Below, piece by piece: positions 8,125-16,224 of a stretch of 64,000 nt of DNA; the first letter of the stretch is position 1; each line of letters starts with the position of its first letter. The translations under genes and the position numbers were made by a program. Location of the stretch: the NCBI RefSeq assembly GCF_007667275.1, contig NZ_VDQT01000003.1, positions 124,001-188,000 of the forward strand. Direction: 5' to 3'. The notes under the pieces are model-generated. The model was not told the origin of the DNA. It saw only the letters and a list, made by a program, of their open reading frames with translations, and ran no database searches. Origin of the DNA: Stenotrophomonas rhizophila (GTDB lineage: Bacteria > Pseudomonadota > Gammaproteobacteria > Xanthomonadales > Xanthomonadaceae).

Positions 8125-9705
8125 TTACAACTGGGACTCCAATGGCAGCCAGCTGATCGCCCGCGCGATCGCGCGCTGCCGCCATGAGGTATCCGGTTCC
8201 CGGTCCAGCAGCTGCGGCGGGTGTGCCGCGCGATCCAGCCAGCGCACCTGGTTGTCTGGCGTGCGGGTCACCCAGTAGCTCAGGTCCGGGGCGGCGAGTC
8301 GCAGGTACTCCCCGCGCAGCTGCGTCGCCAGGGCCGGGTCCTCGAACATCACGCCCATTTCGGTGTTGAGGTAGGCCGAGCGCGGGTCGAGGTTGAACGA
8401 GCCGACGAAACCACGCCGGTCGTCGATCAGGAACGCCTTGGTGTGCAGGCTGGCACCGCTGCTGCCGAACGGGCCGCTGCCACCGCCGCCGCGACCGCGC
8501 GACTTCAGCTCATACAGGTGCACGCCGTCCTGCAGCAGCGGCAGGCGGTAGTGCATGTAGCCGCTGTGCACCGCGGCCACGTCGTTGGCCGCCAGCGAAT
8601 TGGTCACCACGCCCACGTAGGCGCCGCGCCGGACCAGTTCGCCCAGCCCGCGCGCACCGGCATCGCCGGGCACGAAGTAGGGCGAGATGAGCAGGGCCTT
8701 GTGCCGGGTCACTTCCATTTCGCGTACCAGGCGGGTCACCAGCCAGTTGCCGGGATCGTCGCGGCGGTGCTTCATCGGCGGATCCGAGAGGATTTCCACC
8801 CGCGGCGACCAGTGCAGGTCCACCTCGTTGCGGTAGTACGACTGCGCCGACGCTGCGCGCCGCACCCGCTGCAGGAACGGCTGCGCTGCCGCCAGCCTGG
8901 CTTCGTTGTCCGATTCCAGGATCAGCAGGCGCAGTTCGGCGGGCGTATGGAAGGCGAGGGCGGAGATGGGCACCGCTGCGTCGCTGTTCCAGTAATCATC
9001 GAAGATGGCGTTGGCCTGCTGCACGGCCTGGCCGGCCATCAGCAGGTCCAGGTCGCGGAAATTCACGTCGCTGCGGGCGCTGAAATACTCCTCGCCAATG
9101 TTGCGCCCGCCCACGATCGCTACCCGTCCATCAGCGATCCACTGCTTGTTGTGCATGCGGTGGTTGACGCTGAAGAAACGCTGCACCATCTCCACCAGCC
9201 GCCACAGCCCGTCGCGGTTGCGGAACGGGTTGTACAGGCGGATCTCGATGTTGGGATGCTCGTCCAGCGCCATCATCAGCGCGTCCTTGTCCTGCGCGTT
9301 CATATCGTCCAGCAGCAGGCGCACGCGCACGCCGCGTTCGGCGGCCTGGTACAGCTCGCGCGCCATCAGGTGGCCGATCAGGTCGTCCTTCCACATGTAG
9401 TACTGCAGGTCCAGGCTGCGCGCGGCGTGGCGGGTGACCACCGCGCGCGCCGCATACGCGTCCAGTCCTTCGGACAGGAACGCCACCCCGGAGTGGCCGG
9501 GGTGCTCGGCCTGCAGGCGCACCACTTCGCGGTCGATCGGTCCCTGCGCAGGCTGCAGCGGCAGCACCGTGCTGTGCGGGCCCATCGCCTTGGGCGTGAG
9601 GTGGTCGCCCAGCAGCAGTCCGCTGAGCACCAGCAGGATCAGAATCGCCAGCAGTACGCAGAATCCGCGCAGCAACCGGCGCCACAGCGGCATCGTCTTG
9701 GTCAT
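8125..9705 (-). CDS. Phospholipase D superfamily protein, cardiolipin synthase-like
   Basis: A 526-residue protein with an N-terminal transmembrane segment (about residues 15-35) and two HKD motifs: HNKQWIADG near residue 186 and HTKAFLIDD near residue 420, the second followed by GSFNLDPRS. Two HKD motifs form one phosphatidyl-transfer active site. The architecture is closest to bacterial ClsC/ClsB-type cardiolipin synthases and related membrane-anchored PLDs. The start at 9705 is preferred to 9735 because the basic-hydrophobic anchor begins there, though neither start has a strong ribosome site. It lies 52 bases downstream of the RsuA-like gene. Confidence 0.85.
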   Translation of the reverse strand: MTKTMPLWRRLLRGFCVLLAILILLVLSGLLLGDHLTPKAMGPHSTVLPLQPAQGPIDREVVRLQAEHPGHSGVAFLSEGLDAYAARAVVTRHAARSLDLQYYMWKDDLIGHLMARELYQAAERGVRVRLLLDDMNAQDKDALMMALDEHPNIEIRLYNPFRNRDGLWRLVEMVQRFFSVNHRMHNKQWIADGRVAIVGGRNIGEEYFSARSDVNFRDLDLLMAGQAVQQANAIFDDYWNSDAAVPISALAFHTPAELRLLILESDNEARLAAAQPFLQRVRRAASAQSYYRNEVDLHWSPRVEILSDPPMKHRRDDPGNWLVTRLVREMEVTRHKALLISPYFVPGDAGARGLGELVRRGAYVGVVTNSLAANDVAAVHSGYMHYRLPLLQDGVHLYELKSRGRGGGGSGPFGSSGASLHTKAFLIDDRRGFVGSFNLDPRSAYLNTEMGVMFEDPALATQLRGEYLRLAAPDLSYWVTRTPDNQVRWLDRAAHPPQLLDREPDTSWRQRAIARAISWLPLESQL

Positions 9706-9729
9706 CGCCTGATCGTAAGCGGCCTGCAC

Positions 9730-9746
9730 GTGCACTGCGAGTGCAC
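9730..9746. repeat. Short inverted repeat between two minus-strand genes
   Basis: A perfect 7-bp inverted repeat (gtgcact / agtgcac) with a 3-base loop lies between the RsuA-like gene and the PLD gene. It could attenuate transcription or be a degenerate REP hairpin. No T-run follows it, so it is not a classical terminator. Confidence 0.4.
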
Positions 9747-9757
9747 GGCCGCGCCGA

Positions 9758-10468
9758 TCAGAAGCGCTCGTCGGGCGCCAGGTAGCGCCACTGGCCCGGG
9801 GCCAGCTTGCCCATCGCCACCCGGCCGATGCGCAGGCGGCGCACGCTGATCACCTCCAGCCCGACCTGCCGGCACATGTCGCGCAGCTGGCCGGCGGCCA
9901 CCGGCTTGATCGCGAAGCGCAGGCGGGTTTCGTTCTGCCAGCTCACCTTGCACGGCGGCAGCGGCCAGTTGCGGAAGCTCAGGCCATGCGCGAGGCGCTT
10001 CATGCCATAGGGCACCAGCTCGCCGCTGACCTCGACCAGGTATTCCTGTTCCAGCGTGGCGCCACGGTCCTGCAGGTGCGACAGCACGCGTCCGTCCTGG
10101 CTGACCACGACCAGGCCGCTGTCTTCGGCGGGCAGCGGCATCGCCAGCTGCAGGGCGTGGAAGTGCCGCTGCAGCAGCGTCACGCCGGTGGCATCCAGTT
10201 CGCTGCGGCTGTCCGGGGTCACCATCGCGCACAGCTGGTCGGCGGGCACGCCGGCCGGCTTGTGCAGCAGCATGCTGACCGTTTCGGCGCGGGTCGCCTC
10301 GGCATTCTCGCGCAGCACCACCGCCTCATCGGTCACCATCGCCTGCGGCTGCTCGACCACCACGCCGTTGACGGTGACCCAGCCGCCTTCGATGTAGCGC
10401 TGGGCGTCACCGCGGGAACAGCCGATCAGGTGGGTCAGGCGTTTGTCGAGTCGGATCGGGTCGGTCAT
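9758..10468 (-). CDS. RsuA/RluB-family pseudouridine synthase-like protein with altered catalytic motif
   Basis: A 236-residue protein with an N-terminal S4 RNA-binding domain (about residues 6-50, containing RLDKRLTHLIG) and the RsuA-type synthase domain starting near LLHKPAG. In the family the catalytic aspartate lies in G-R-L-D-x-x-T/S-x-G-L. Here the aligned stretch reads MPLPAEDSGLVV, so Pro occupies the Asp position, although the flanking G-L and the S-Q-D-G are kept. The protein may be an inactive RNA-binding relative or may use a displaced Asp. It probably contacts 16S or 23S rRNA. Confidence 0.8.
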   Translation of the reverse strand: MTDPIRLDKRLTHLIGCSRGDAQRYIEGGWVTVNGVVVEQPQAMVTDEAVVLRENAEATRAETVSMLLHKPAGVPADQLCAMVTPDSRSELDATGVTLLQRHFHALQLAMPLPAEDSGLVVVSQDGRVLSHLQDRGATLEQEYLVEVSGELVPYGMKRLAHGLSFRNWPLPPCKVSWQNETRLRFAIKPVAAGQLRDMCRQVGLEVISVRRLRIGRVAMGKLAPGQWRYLAPDERF

Positions 10469-10569
10469 CGGGGCGGCAACATAAGGCAGGACGCGGGCGG
10501 GGAGTGTACTGGCTTGGCGCCTGCCGCGCGTCGCGGGCTGCGCTGGAGAAGCGGTGCTGGCATGATCCG

Positions 10570-11292
10570 ATGATGAACTGGCGCGCGTCCCCTGCCGTGA
10601 AAGTCGGCCTATCGATTGCCGTGGCTACCGGCCTGTATGGCATTTCCTTCGGTGCCCTGGCAGTGGCCGCCGGGCTCAGCCCGTGGCAGGCGCAGGCACT
10701 GAGCCTGTTGATGTTCACCGGCGGCTCGCAGTTCGCGTTCATCGGGGTCATCGCCGGCGGCGGCGCGGGGTCGGCCGCGTTCACCGCCGCCACGCTGCTG
10801 GGCGTGCGCAATGCGGTGTATGGCATGCAGATGAACCGGATGCTGGGTCTGCGCGGCTGGCGGCGCTGGCTGGGTGCGCAGGTCACCATCGATGAATCGG
10901 CGGCCACCGCGTCCAGCCAGGTCGTGGCACTGGAACAGCGGCGCGGGTTCTGGGCCGCCGGCATCGGCGTGTTCGTGCTTTGGAATGTGTTTACCGCCGT
11001 GGGCGCGCTGGCCGGCGATGCGCTCGGCGACCCGCGCCGCTGGGGACTGGACGGGGCTGCCGTGGCGGCCTTCCTGGCGCTGTTGTGGCCCCGGCTGCGC
11101 CAGCGCGATGCCGTCGCCATCGCGATCGTGGCCGCGCTGGTGACCGTGCTGGCGCTGCCGTGGGTACCGCCCGGCATTCCGATCCTGTTGGCCGCCGCCG
11201 TGGCCGCGCTGTGGGGCGCGCTGGTACCGGGGCCGCGAGACGAGGGGCTTGAGCCGGATGTCGAGCCACGTTCGACCCAGGAGCGCGCATGA
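10570..11292 (+). CDS. azlC: AzlC-family branched-chain amino-acid exporter, large subunit
   Basis: A 240-residue integral membrane protein (ATG at 10570 or 10573) with several hydrophobic segments. The AzlC signature is present near the N-terminus: GISFGALAVAAGLSPWQA followed by MFTGGSQFAF. With AzlD it forms an exporter of leucine, valine or their analogues in the inner membrane. The stop overlaps the azlD start by four bases (ATGA), so the two are translationally coupled. Confidence 0.9.
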   Translation: MMNWRASPAVKVGLSIAVATGLYGISFGALAVAAGLSPWQAQALSLLMFTGGSQFAFIGVIAGGGAGSAAFTAATLLGVRNAVYGMQMNRMLGLRGWRRWLGAQVTIDESAATASSQVVALEQRRGFWAAGIGVFVLWNVFTAVGALAGDALGDPRRWGLDGAAVAAFLALLWPRLRQRDAVAIAIVAALVTVLALPWVPPGIPILLAAAVAALWGALVPGPRDEGLEPDVEPRSTQERA

Positions 11293-11600
11293 GCCTGTGG
11301 GGATGGCTGCTGTTGGCATGCGCGGCTGCGTATGCGATCAAACTGGTCGGCTGGCGCGTACCGGCACGCTGGTTGGAATCGCCGCGAATGACCCGGGTTG
11401 CCGGCACCCTGACCATCGGCCTGCTGGCGTCGCTGACCGCCATGAACACGGTAGCCAATGGGGCGGCGGTGGCGCTGGACGCGCGGCTTGGCGCACTGGC
11501 GGTGGCGGCGGTAGCGCTGCTGCTGCGATTGCCGTTCCTGCTGGTGGTGGTGCTGGGCGCGGCTGCGGCGGCACTGCTGCGCTGGGCCGGGGTGGGGTGA
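11289..11600 (+). CDS. azlD: AzlD-domain protein, small subunit of the branched-chain amino-acid exporter
   Basis: A 103-residue protein with about three to four hydrophobic segments and the typical AzlD length. It starts within the azlC stop codon (ATGA at 11289-11292). It is the obligatory small partner of AzlC. The product ends only a few bases from the convergent YgjP-like gene, leaving no room for a separate terminator. Confidence 0.88.
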   Translation: MSLWGWLLLACAAAYAIKLVGWRVPARWLESPRMTRVAGTLTIGLLASLTAMNTVANGAAVALDARLGALAVAAVALLLRLPFLLVVVLGAAAAALLRWAGVG

Positions 11601-11603
11601 GGG

Positions 11604-12101
11604 TCAGCCGCTGTCGCGTTCCAGGTGGGTCAGGTACAGGCGCAGGTCGAATTCCAGCTGGTGGTAGTCCGCTTCCATGTGCGTGCACAGCTGGTAGAAC
11701 GCCTTGTTGTGGTCCGATTCCTTGAGGTGCGCGAGTTCGTGCACCACGATCATCTTCAGGAACGGCGCCGGGGCCTCGCGGAACACGCTGGCGATGCGGA
11801 TCTCGCGGCTCGCCTTCAGCCTGCTGCCTTGCACGCGCGACACCGTGGTGTGGGTGCCCAGCGCATGCTTCAGCACCTGCAGGCGGCTGTCATAGAGCAC
11901 CTTGGACAAGGGGACCGACTGGCGCAGGTAGCGCTCCTTGAGCGCCTGGGTATAGTCGTACAGCTGGCGGTCGTTGCGCACCGTATGCAGCTCGGCGTAG
12001 CGCCGTTCCAGCCACGGCCCCAGGCGGTCGGCCGCGATCAGCTCGCGCACCTGCTGCTGCAGGGCGTCGGGGTAGCCGGCAAGGTATTTCAGGGCGGTCA
12101 T
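11604..12101 (-). CDS. YgjP-like metal-dependent hydrolase (DUF45/M48-type)
   Basis: A 165-residue protein with the zinc-binding HExxH motif in VVHELAHLKESDHNKAFY, which also includes the downstream acidic and histidine residues typical of the YgjP/WLM-like metallopeptidases. The start at 12101 (MTALKYLAG) is the family-like N-terminus; the frame stays open much further upstream across the promoter of the next gene, which is coincidental. It is transcribed divergently from the DUF2058 gene. Its natural substrate is not known. Confidence 0.85.
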   Translation of the reverse strand: MTALKYLAGYPDALQQQVRELIAADRLGPWLERRYAELHTVRNDRQLYDYTQALKERYLRQSVPLSKVLYDSRLQVLKHALGTHTTVSRVQGSRLKASREIRIASVFREAPAPFLKMIVVHELAHLKESDHNKAFYQLCTHMEADYHQLEFDLRLYLTHLERDSG

Positions 12102-12108
12102 GCAGCGG

Positions 12109-12137
12109 TTGGGGAGCGGTGGCCAGGGCAGTATGAT
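12109..12137 (+). promoter_or_regulatory. Candidate sigma-70 promoter of the DUF2058 gene
   Basis: TTGGGG at 12109-12114 and TATGAT at 12132-12137 are separated by 17 bases, and transcription would begin about 30 bases before the ATG at 12174. The -10 box matches the consensus in five of six positions; the -35 box is weak. It is inferred from sequence only. Confidence 0.45.
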
Positions 12138-12173
12138 GGCCCCTGGAATCCCGCACCAACAGACGTACAGGCA

Positions 12174-12734
12174 ATGGCGAAGGCAAATCCCCTGCAGGAA
12201 CAGCTGCTCAAGGCCGGGCTGGTCAAGAAGTCCCAGGTCTCCCAGGCCGCGCGCGAACAGGTGAAGGCCCGCCATGGCAAGGCCCCGGTGGCGCCCACCG
12301 ACAGCCAGCGCGAGGCCGATCGCCTGCGTGCGGAGAAGGCCGAGCGCGATCGCGCGATCGAGGCCGAACGCAAGGAAAAGAGCCGGCAGCAGGAACTGCA
12401 GGCGCAGGTCCGCCAGATCATCGACAGCAACCGGGTCAAGCGCGAAGGCGAAACCGAGTATCGCTTCAATGACGGCACCCTGATCCGCACGATGCTGGTC
12501 AGCGACGTGCTTCGCCGCCAGCTGGCCGTGGGCAGCCTGGTGATCGTGCGCCTCGGTGAAGGTTTTGAACTGGTGCCGCGCGCTGCCGCCGACAAGATCC
12601 GCGAACGCGATGCCACTGTGATCGTGCTGGACAACGGCCAGGACCGCGGCGCATCGACCGAGCCGAGCACCGGCAATGCCGACGACGATGCCTATTACGC
12701 GCAGTTCCAGGTACCTGACGACCTGATCTGGTAA
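12174..12734 (+). CDS. DUF2058 family protein (YaiL-like)
   Basis: A 186-residue protein of the DUF2058 family, found across gammaproteobacteria and described as nucleoprotein- or polynucleotide-associated. The N-terminus PLQEQLLKAGLV is the family hallmark. It is followed by a highly charged helix (about residues 40-85) and a compact C-terminal domain containing REGETEYRFNDG. The acidic tail ends in DDLIW. It is monocistronic with a plausible promoter directly upstream. No catalytic residues are recognised. Confidence 0.88.
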   Translation: MAKANPLQEQLLKAGLVKKSQVSQAAREQVKARHGKAPVAPTDSQREADRLRAEKAERDRAIEAERKEKSRQQELQAQVRQIIDSNRVKREGETEYRFNDGTLIRTMLVSDVLRRQLAVGSLVIVRLGEGFELVPRAAADKIRERDATVIVLDNGQDRGASTEPSTGNADDDAYYAQFQVPDDLIW

Positions 12735-12866
12735 CGCTTCCGCCACGCATCGTCGCCCGCGATGTGCCTGAAGCATTCAGTCGCGACCCCGGCATTCAGC
12801 CAGCCTTCGCAACACCTGCACCTGCCGGGACTAAGCTGATCGCAGGCGGTTATCCGGAGACAGGTC

Positions 12867-13133
12867 ATGGCGACAGGTTGGGCAGGAGACGGCGCAGTCC
12901 AGGACCAGATCGACGCCACCGTCGACGACGCCATCCAGCGCGCCCGCGCGCAGCTGCGCCACGGTCCCGGGCTGACCCACTGCGAGGAATGCGAAGCGCC
13001 CATCCCCGAAGCGCGCCGACGCGCCGTGCCCGGCGTACGCCTGTGCGTGCGCTGCCAGGAAGCCGAAGATGCGGCGCAGTCCGATGCGGGCGGCTTCAAC
13101 CGGCGCGGCAGCAAGGACAGCCAGCTGCGCTGA
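12867..13133 (+). CDS. DksA/TraR-family zinc finger protein
   Basis: An 88-residue protein of the YbiI type. Four cysteines (CEEC then CVRC) form the C4 zinc finger of the DksA/TraR family, preceded by a short helical region and the P-I-P-E-A-R-R element characteristic of the group. It lacks the long coiled coil of full DksA, so it resembles TraR-like short members that bind RNA polymerase at the secondary channel. SMAG repeats follow 16 bases after its stop. Confidence 0.88.
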   Translation: MATGWAGDGAVQDQIDATVDDAIQRARAQLRHGPGLTHCEECEAPIPEARRRAVPGVRLCVRCQEAEDAAQSDAGGFNRRGSKDSQLR

Positions 13134-13151
13134 CGGTGCTTGCACATTGCA

Positions 13152-13234
13152 GCAACGACCAACGGTCGTTGCCTACCCGGTAGGTGCCGACCGTTGGTCG
13201 CCATCCCCGGTAGGTGCCGACCGTTGGTCGGCAT
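13152..13234. repeat. Cluster of three SMAG (GTAG-headed) hairpin repeats
   Basis: Three copies are present. One is in reverse orientation (13152-13176, stem gcaacgacc / ggtcgttgc ending in ctac). Two are direct copies headed by GTAG at 13180 and 13210 with the stem tgccgacc-gtt-ggtcggca. The second copy has a mismatch at its end. They separate the zinc finger gene from the convergent MscS gene and may end both transcripts. Confidence 0.85.
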
Positions 13235-13240
13235 GCGGCA

Positions 13241-13822
13241 TCAACCGTCGCCCTGGATCCCGCCCGGTGCCTGCGACGGGTCGCGCCAGCGGCGCACGGT
13301 GCGCTGGAAGAACATGTTGTTCGGTATCTGCAGCACCGTGCCTTCGTGCCCGCCACTATTTTCCTGCAGCGTGGTGTAGATCAGGTTGACGTCGATCACC
13401 CGTCCCTTGAGGCCGGGTTTTTCGCCGTTTTCCAGCACCTCGATGTAGTCATGCAGGCGGAACGGACGGGTGGTGAAGATCAGCAGCGTGCAGAAGATGT
13501 TGGAGAGCACGCTCCATGCCGCGAAGAACGCCACCGCACCCACGGCGGCAAAACCGGTGAAGGCCGTCCACAGGACGCTCGCCTGCACGCCGATGATCTG
13601 CAGCACCACCATCAGCACGGCGAAATACACCACGAAGGTGAACACGCGGCGCGCGCCCATCACCATTTCCGGGGGCAGGGTGTAGTGCTCGCCCACCCGG
13701 CGCAGCAGGCGCCGGGCCACCAGGCGCAGCAGCCATGCCACCAGCAGGGTCAGCACGATCTGCAGGGCAGGTACCCCGTAGTGCAGCCACTCGTGGGTCC
13801 AGGCAGGCAGGTGTTCTTTCAT
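13241..13822 (-). CDS. Small MscS-family mechanosensitive channel
   Basis: A 193-residue membrane protein with about three transmembrane segments and a short MscS beta domain. The pore-lining helix shows the Gly/Ala pattern GFAAVGAVAFFAAWSVLSN. It ends soon after the beta domain (NNMFFQRTVRRW), so it lacks the large C-terminal vestibule of E. coli MscS. The start at 13822 is chosen because the hydrophobic topology begins there; longer frames run into repeats. It probably helps release solutes on hypo-osmotic shock. Confidence 0.85.
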   Translation of the reverse strand: MKEHLPAWTHEWLHYGVPALQIVLTLLVAWLLRLVARRLLRRVGEHYTLPPEMVMGARRVFTFVVYFAVLMVVLQIIGVQASVLWTAFTGFAAVGAVAFFAAWSVLSNIFCTLLIFTTRPFRLHDYIEVLENGEKPGLKGRVIDVNLIYTTLQENSGGHEGTVLQIPNNMFFQRTVRRWRDPSQAPGGIQGDG

Positions 13823-13856
13823 GGAAAGCGGCAGGTAGTGACGTGGGGGCCGCAGT

Positions 13857-14075
13857 TTACCCCGGCCGGTCGTGCCGGGCCCCGGGCAGGGTGAGCCGGG
13901 CTCTGCCCGGCTGGACCAGCGCGATGATCGCCGAAACGCACACCGGCGCCTGCTGCCGGTAGCGGATGCACAGGTCCGGCTGCGGTGGCAGCAAGACATG
14001 CACGGTCAACGGACTGCCCGGCAGCGTGCAGGCGCTGGCCAGCGACAACAGCAGGGCGAGGCAACTGGGCGACAT
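13857..14075 (-). CDS. Small secreted protein or lipoprotein, unknown function
   Basis: A 72-residue frame with a clear ribosome site (AGGAG, 7 bases before the ATG at 14075) and a signal-like N-terminus: hydrophobic residues 5-15 followed by SAC, a possible lipobox. The middle contains two cysteines spaced like a disulfide pair (LCIRY and VCVS). The last 20 or so residues are encoded by a SMAG-type repeat, so the C-terminus may have been replaced by repeat invasion. It is divergent from the sigma factor gene. I do not recognise a family. Confidence 0.45.
   Translation of the reverse strand: MSPSCLALLLSLASACTLPGSPLTVHVLLPPQPDLCIRYRQQAPVCVSAIIALVQPGRARLTLPGARHDRPG
13895..13911. repeat. SMAG/REP hairpin inside the 3' end of a small gene
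   Basis: A 17-base hairpin (gccgggc-tct-gcccggc), identical to one of the two elements at 5.6 kb, lies within the coding end of the 13857-14075 frame. A related degenerate copy (tgccgggcc...) adjoins it at about 13873-13888. Confidence 0.75.
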
Positions 14076-14188
14076 GGGAAGCTCCTGGGCGATCCCTCGC
14101 GGGTGACAGGGGATTGGATGCGGCACCGGGCGAAAAGGTTTAACCCGACCCGCTTAAACCTTTTCGATCGCCGTCGCATCCAAGGGAT

Positions 14189-14773
14189 ATGCTCGATACG
14201 ACCATGCCCGCACTCCGCGCCGCCAACGACGCCGACCCCAGCGACGAGTCCGCCCTGGTGCGGGCCGCCGTGGCCGGCGACAGGGACGCCTATGAGCGCA
14301 TCTACCACCGGCATGCGCCACGCCTGTACGCGGTGCTGTGGCGCCTGTGCGGCGGCCAGGCCGCACGCGCCGAGGATGCGCTGCAGGAGGCTTTCCTGCA
14401 GGCATGGCGTGCGCTGCCCGGCTTCCGCTTCGACAGCAGCCTGGGCACGTGGCTGCATCGGCTCGGGGTCAATGCCGCGCTGATGGAGCTGCGTGCCAAC
14501 GCGGCCCGCGACGCCGCCGACAGCGGCGACGACGACGGCGACCTGCTGGACTCGATGCCCGCGCTGGAGCGTTGTGCGGGCACCTCGCTGGACCTGGAGC
14601 GCGCGCTGGAAACCCTGCCGCCACGCGCCCGTGCCGTGCTGGTCCTGCACGACATCGAGGGCTGGAAGCACCACGAAATCGCCGAACAGCTGCAGATGGC
14701 GGTCGGCAGTTCCAAGGCACAGCTGCATCGCGCCCGCGGCCTGCTGCGCGCGCGACTGGGAGAACCCGCATGA
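14189..14773 (+). CDS. ECF-type RNA polymerase sigma factor
   Basis: A 194-residue sigma-70 family factor of group 4. Region 2 covers about residues 35-100 (YERIYHRHAPRLYAVLWRL, then EDALQEAFLQAWRALP) and region 4 about residues 130-190 (LPPRARAVLVLHDIEG, then an HTH with HHEIAEQLQMAVGSSK). A start at 14204 is possible. Its stop overlaps the start of the next gene (ATGA), so a membrane protein in the anti-sigma position is co-translated. A DUF4097 protein completes the operon. Such trios are common in Xanthomonadaceae, but the inducing signal is not evident. Confidence 0.92.
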   Translation: MLDTTMPALRAANDADPSDESALVRAAVAGDRDAYERIYHRHAPRLYAVLWRLCGGQAARAEDALQEAFLQAWRALPGFRFDSSLGTWLHRLGVNAALMELRANAARDAADSGDDDGDLLDSMPALERCAGTSLDLERALETLPPRARAVLVLHDIEGWKHHEIAEQLQMAVGSSKAQLHRARGLLRARLGEPA

Positions 14774-15282
14774 ACGACCACGACCCCCACGCATTCGATA
14801 CCGACCTGCAGGCACGCCTGCGCGCGCTGCCGGCCGAACGGCTGCCGCCGCCGCAGGCCTGGCAGCGGATCGCTACGCAGCTGCCGCCGCGCGCGCCCGC
14901 CGCAGCCGTACCTGCGCCGGCGCCGGTGCACGCCGCGCGCCGCTGGCCGCTGCGCATCGGTCTGGGCCTGGCGGCAGCACTGGCCGTGCTGATGGTGGTG
15001 CCCACCGCCACCCCGCCGACGCCGCGGCCGTCGCCGCTGCAGCGACAGGCCGACGTCATCGCCGCCGAGTACCAGCAGGCGATGGCGACCCTGCCTGCCG
15101 CGCAGATCGGCGCGGAATGGCAACCGGCGCTGCATGAGCTCGATACCAGCGCGCGCTCGATCCGCGCCGCGATCGCCGAGAGCCCGCGCTCCGGGTTCCT
15201 GCTTACCCAGCTGCAGCGCACCTACGCGCTGCGGCTTGAATTGACCCAGCAGGCCGTAAACGCCGCTGGCCTGCCAACCTGA
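14770..15282 (+). CDS. Single-pass membrane protein in the anti-sigma position
   Basis: A 170-residue protein with a cytoplasmic N-terminus of about 55 residues rich in Pro and Ala, one transmembrane segment (about residues 60-77, IGLGLAAALAVLMVVPT), and an extracytoplasmic helical part. It overlaps the sigma gene by four bases, the classical arrangement of an ECF sigma factor with its anti-sigma factor. No zinc-binding ZAS motif (HxxxCxxC) is seen, so a non-ZAS anti-sigma or a sensor role is inferred from context. Confidence 0.65.
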   Translation: MNDHDPHAFDTDLQARLRALPAERLPPPQAWQRIATQLPPRAPAAAVPAPAPVHAARRWPLRIGLGLAAALAVLMVVPTATPPTPRPSPLQRQADVIAAEYQQAMATLPAAQIGAEWQPALHELDTSARSIRAAIAESPRSGFLLTQLQRTYALRLELTQQAVNAAGLPT

Positions 15283-15293
15283 CGGAGAGTCCC

Positions 15294-16178
15294 ATGCAAG
15301 TTTCCACGCGTTTCATCGTTGCCCTCGCCCTGCTGCTGCCACTGGCGGTGCAGGCCGCCACCCGTGTCGACGAACGCCATCCGCTGGCGGCGGGCGGGCG
15401 GGTGGAGATCAGCAACATCGCCGGCAAGGTCACCGTGCGCGGCTGGGACCGCAACGAAGTGGCGTTGAGCGGCAGCATGGCCGATGGCCTGCGCCTGCAG
15501 CAGGACAAGAGTGCCAACCGGGTGCGCTGGGAGGTCATCTACCCGCGCAACGGCAACAGCGGCGGGGCCACCCTGGAACTGCGGGTGCCGCGTTCGGTCG
15601 ACGTGCAGCTCGGGACGGTCAGCGCGGACATCGACGTGGCCGAGGTCGATCTGCGTCGTCTGCAGGCCAATGCGGTCAGCGGCGACATCGCCGCCGCCGG
15701 GCGCAGCACGGACGCTTCGCTGGCCTCGGTCAGCGGCAGCATCCGCTCGCAGGTGCAGACGCCGCGGCTGTCGCTGCGTGCCGTAAGTGGTTCGATCCAG
15801 GCCGGCGGTGGCGCGGCCGGCGAGGTGTCCGCGGAAACGGTGTCGGGCAGCATCCGCCTGGATGCGGCGCGGGTGCAGCGGCTGGACGCGGAGGCCGTGT
15901 CGGGCAGCCTGACGGTGGCCGCAGCGGGCCTGGCGCCCGGCGGCAGGGTGAGCCTGCAGACGGTGAGTGGTTCGATCGCGCTGCGCCTGCCAGCGAAGGT
16001 GTCCGCGCAGCTGGCGGTAAAGACCTTCAGCGGTGACATCCAGTCCGATGCCGGCCAGGTCGAGCGGCCGCGCTATGGCCCGGGCCGCAGCCTGGACACG
16101 CGGCTGGGCGGTGGCGATGGGGATATTTCGATCAATGCCCATTCGGGCAACGTACGGGTCACGCTGGACGGCCGCTGA
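15294..16178 (+). CDS. Secreted DUF4097 beta-repeat protein
   Basis: A 294-residue exported protein with a Sec signal ending near AVQAA (residue 22). Its body is a series of short beta-strand repeats with the recurring core V-S-G-S/D-I (ANAVSGDI, LASVSGSI, LRAVSGSI, AETVSGSI, AEAVSGSL, LQTVSGSI, VKTFSGDI), as in DUF4097/adhesin-like families that fold as a right-handed beta solenoid. It is 11 bases downstream of the putative anti-sigma gene, so it is probably the target or sensor gene of this sigma operon. Confidence 0.82.
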   Translation: MQVSTRFIVALALLLPLAVQAATRVDERHPLAAGGRVEISNIAGKVTVRGWDRNEVALSGSMADGLRLQQDKSANRVRWEVIYPRNGNSGGATLELRVPRSVDVQLGTVSADIDVAEVDLRRLQANAVSGDIAAAGRSTDASLASVSGSIRSQVQTPRLSLRAVSGSIQAGGGAAGEVSAETVSGSIRLDAARVQRLDAEAVSGSLTVAAAGLAPGGRVSLQTVSGSIALRLPAKVSAQLAVKTFSGDIQSDAGQVERPRYGPGRSLDTRLGGGDGDISINAHSGNVRVTLDGR

Positions 16179-16187
16179 GTGCGGCCC

Positions 16188-16212
16188 CCGCACCGGCCCG
16201 GGGCCGGTGCGG
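16188..16212. terminator. GC-rich hairpin between convergent genes
   Basis: A near-perfect inverted repeat (ccgcaccggccc / gggccggtgcgg around one base) lies 10 bases after the DUF4097 stop and 13 bases after the end of the convergent 59-residue gene. It has no T-run on the plus strand, so it may stabilise the 3' ends rather than terminate in the classical way. Confidence 0.55.
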
Positions 16213-16224
16213 ACGGCTGCGGCG

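Noticed and set aside
13152..13234. Regularly spaced repeats that could suggest a CRISPR array
   Set aside because: Only three copies exist, with hairpin structure and GTAG heads as in SMAG elements. No spacers or cas genes are present.
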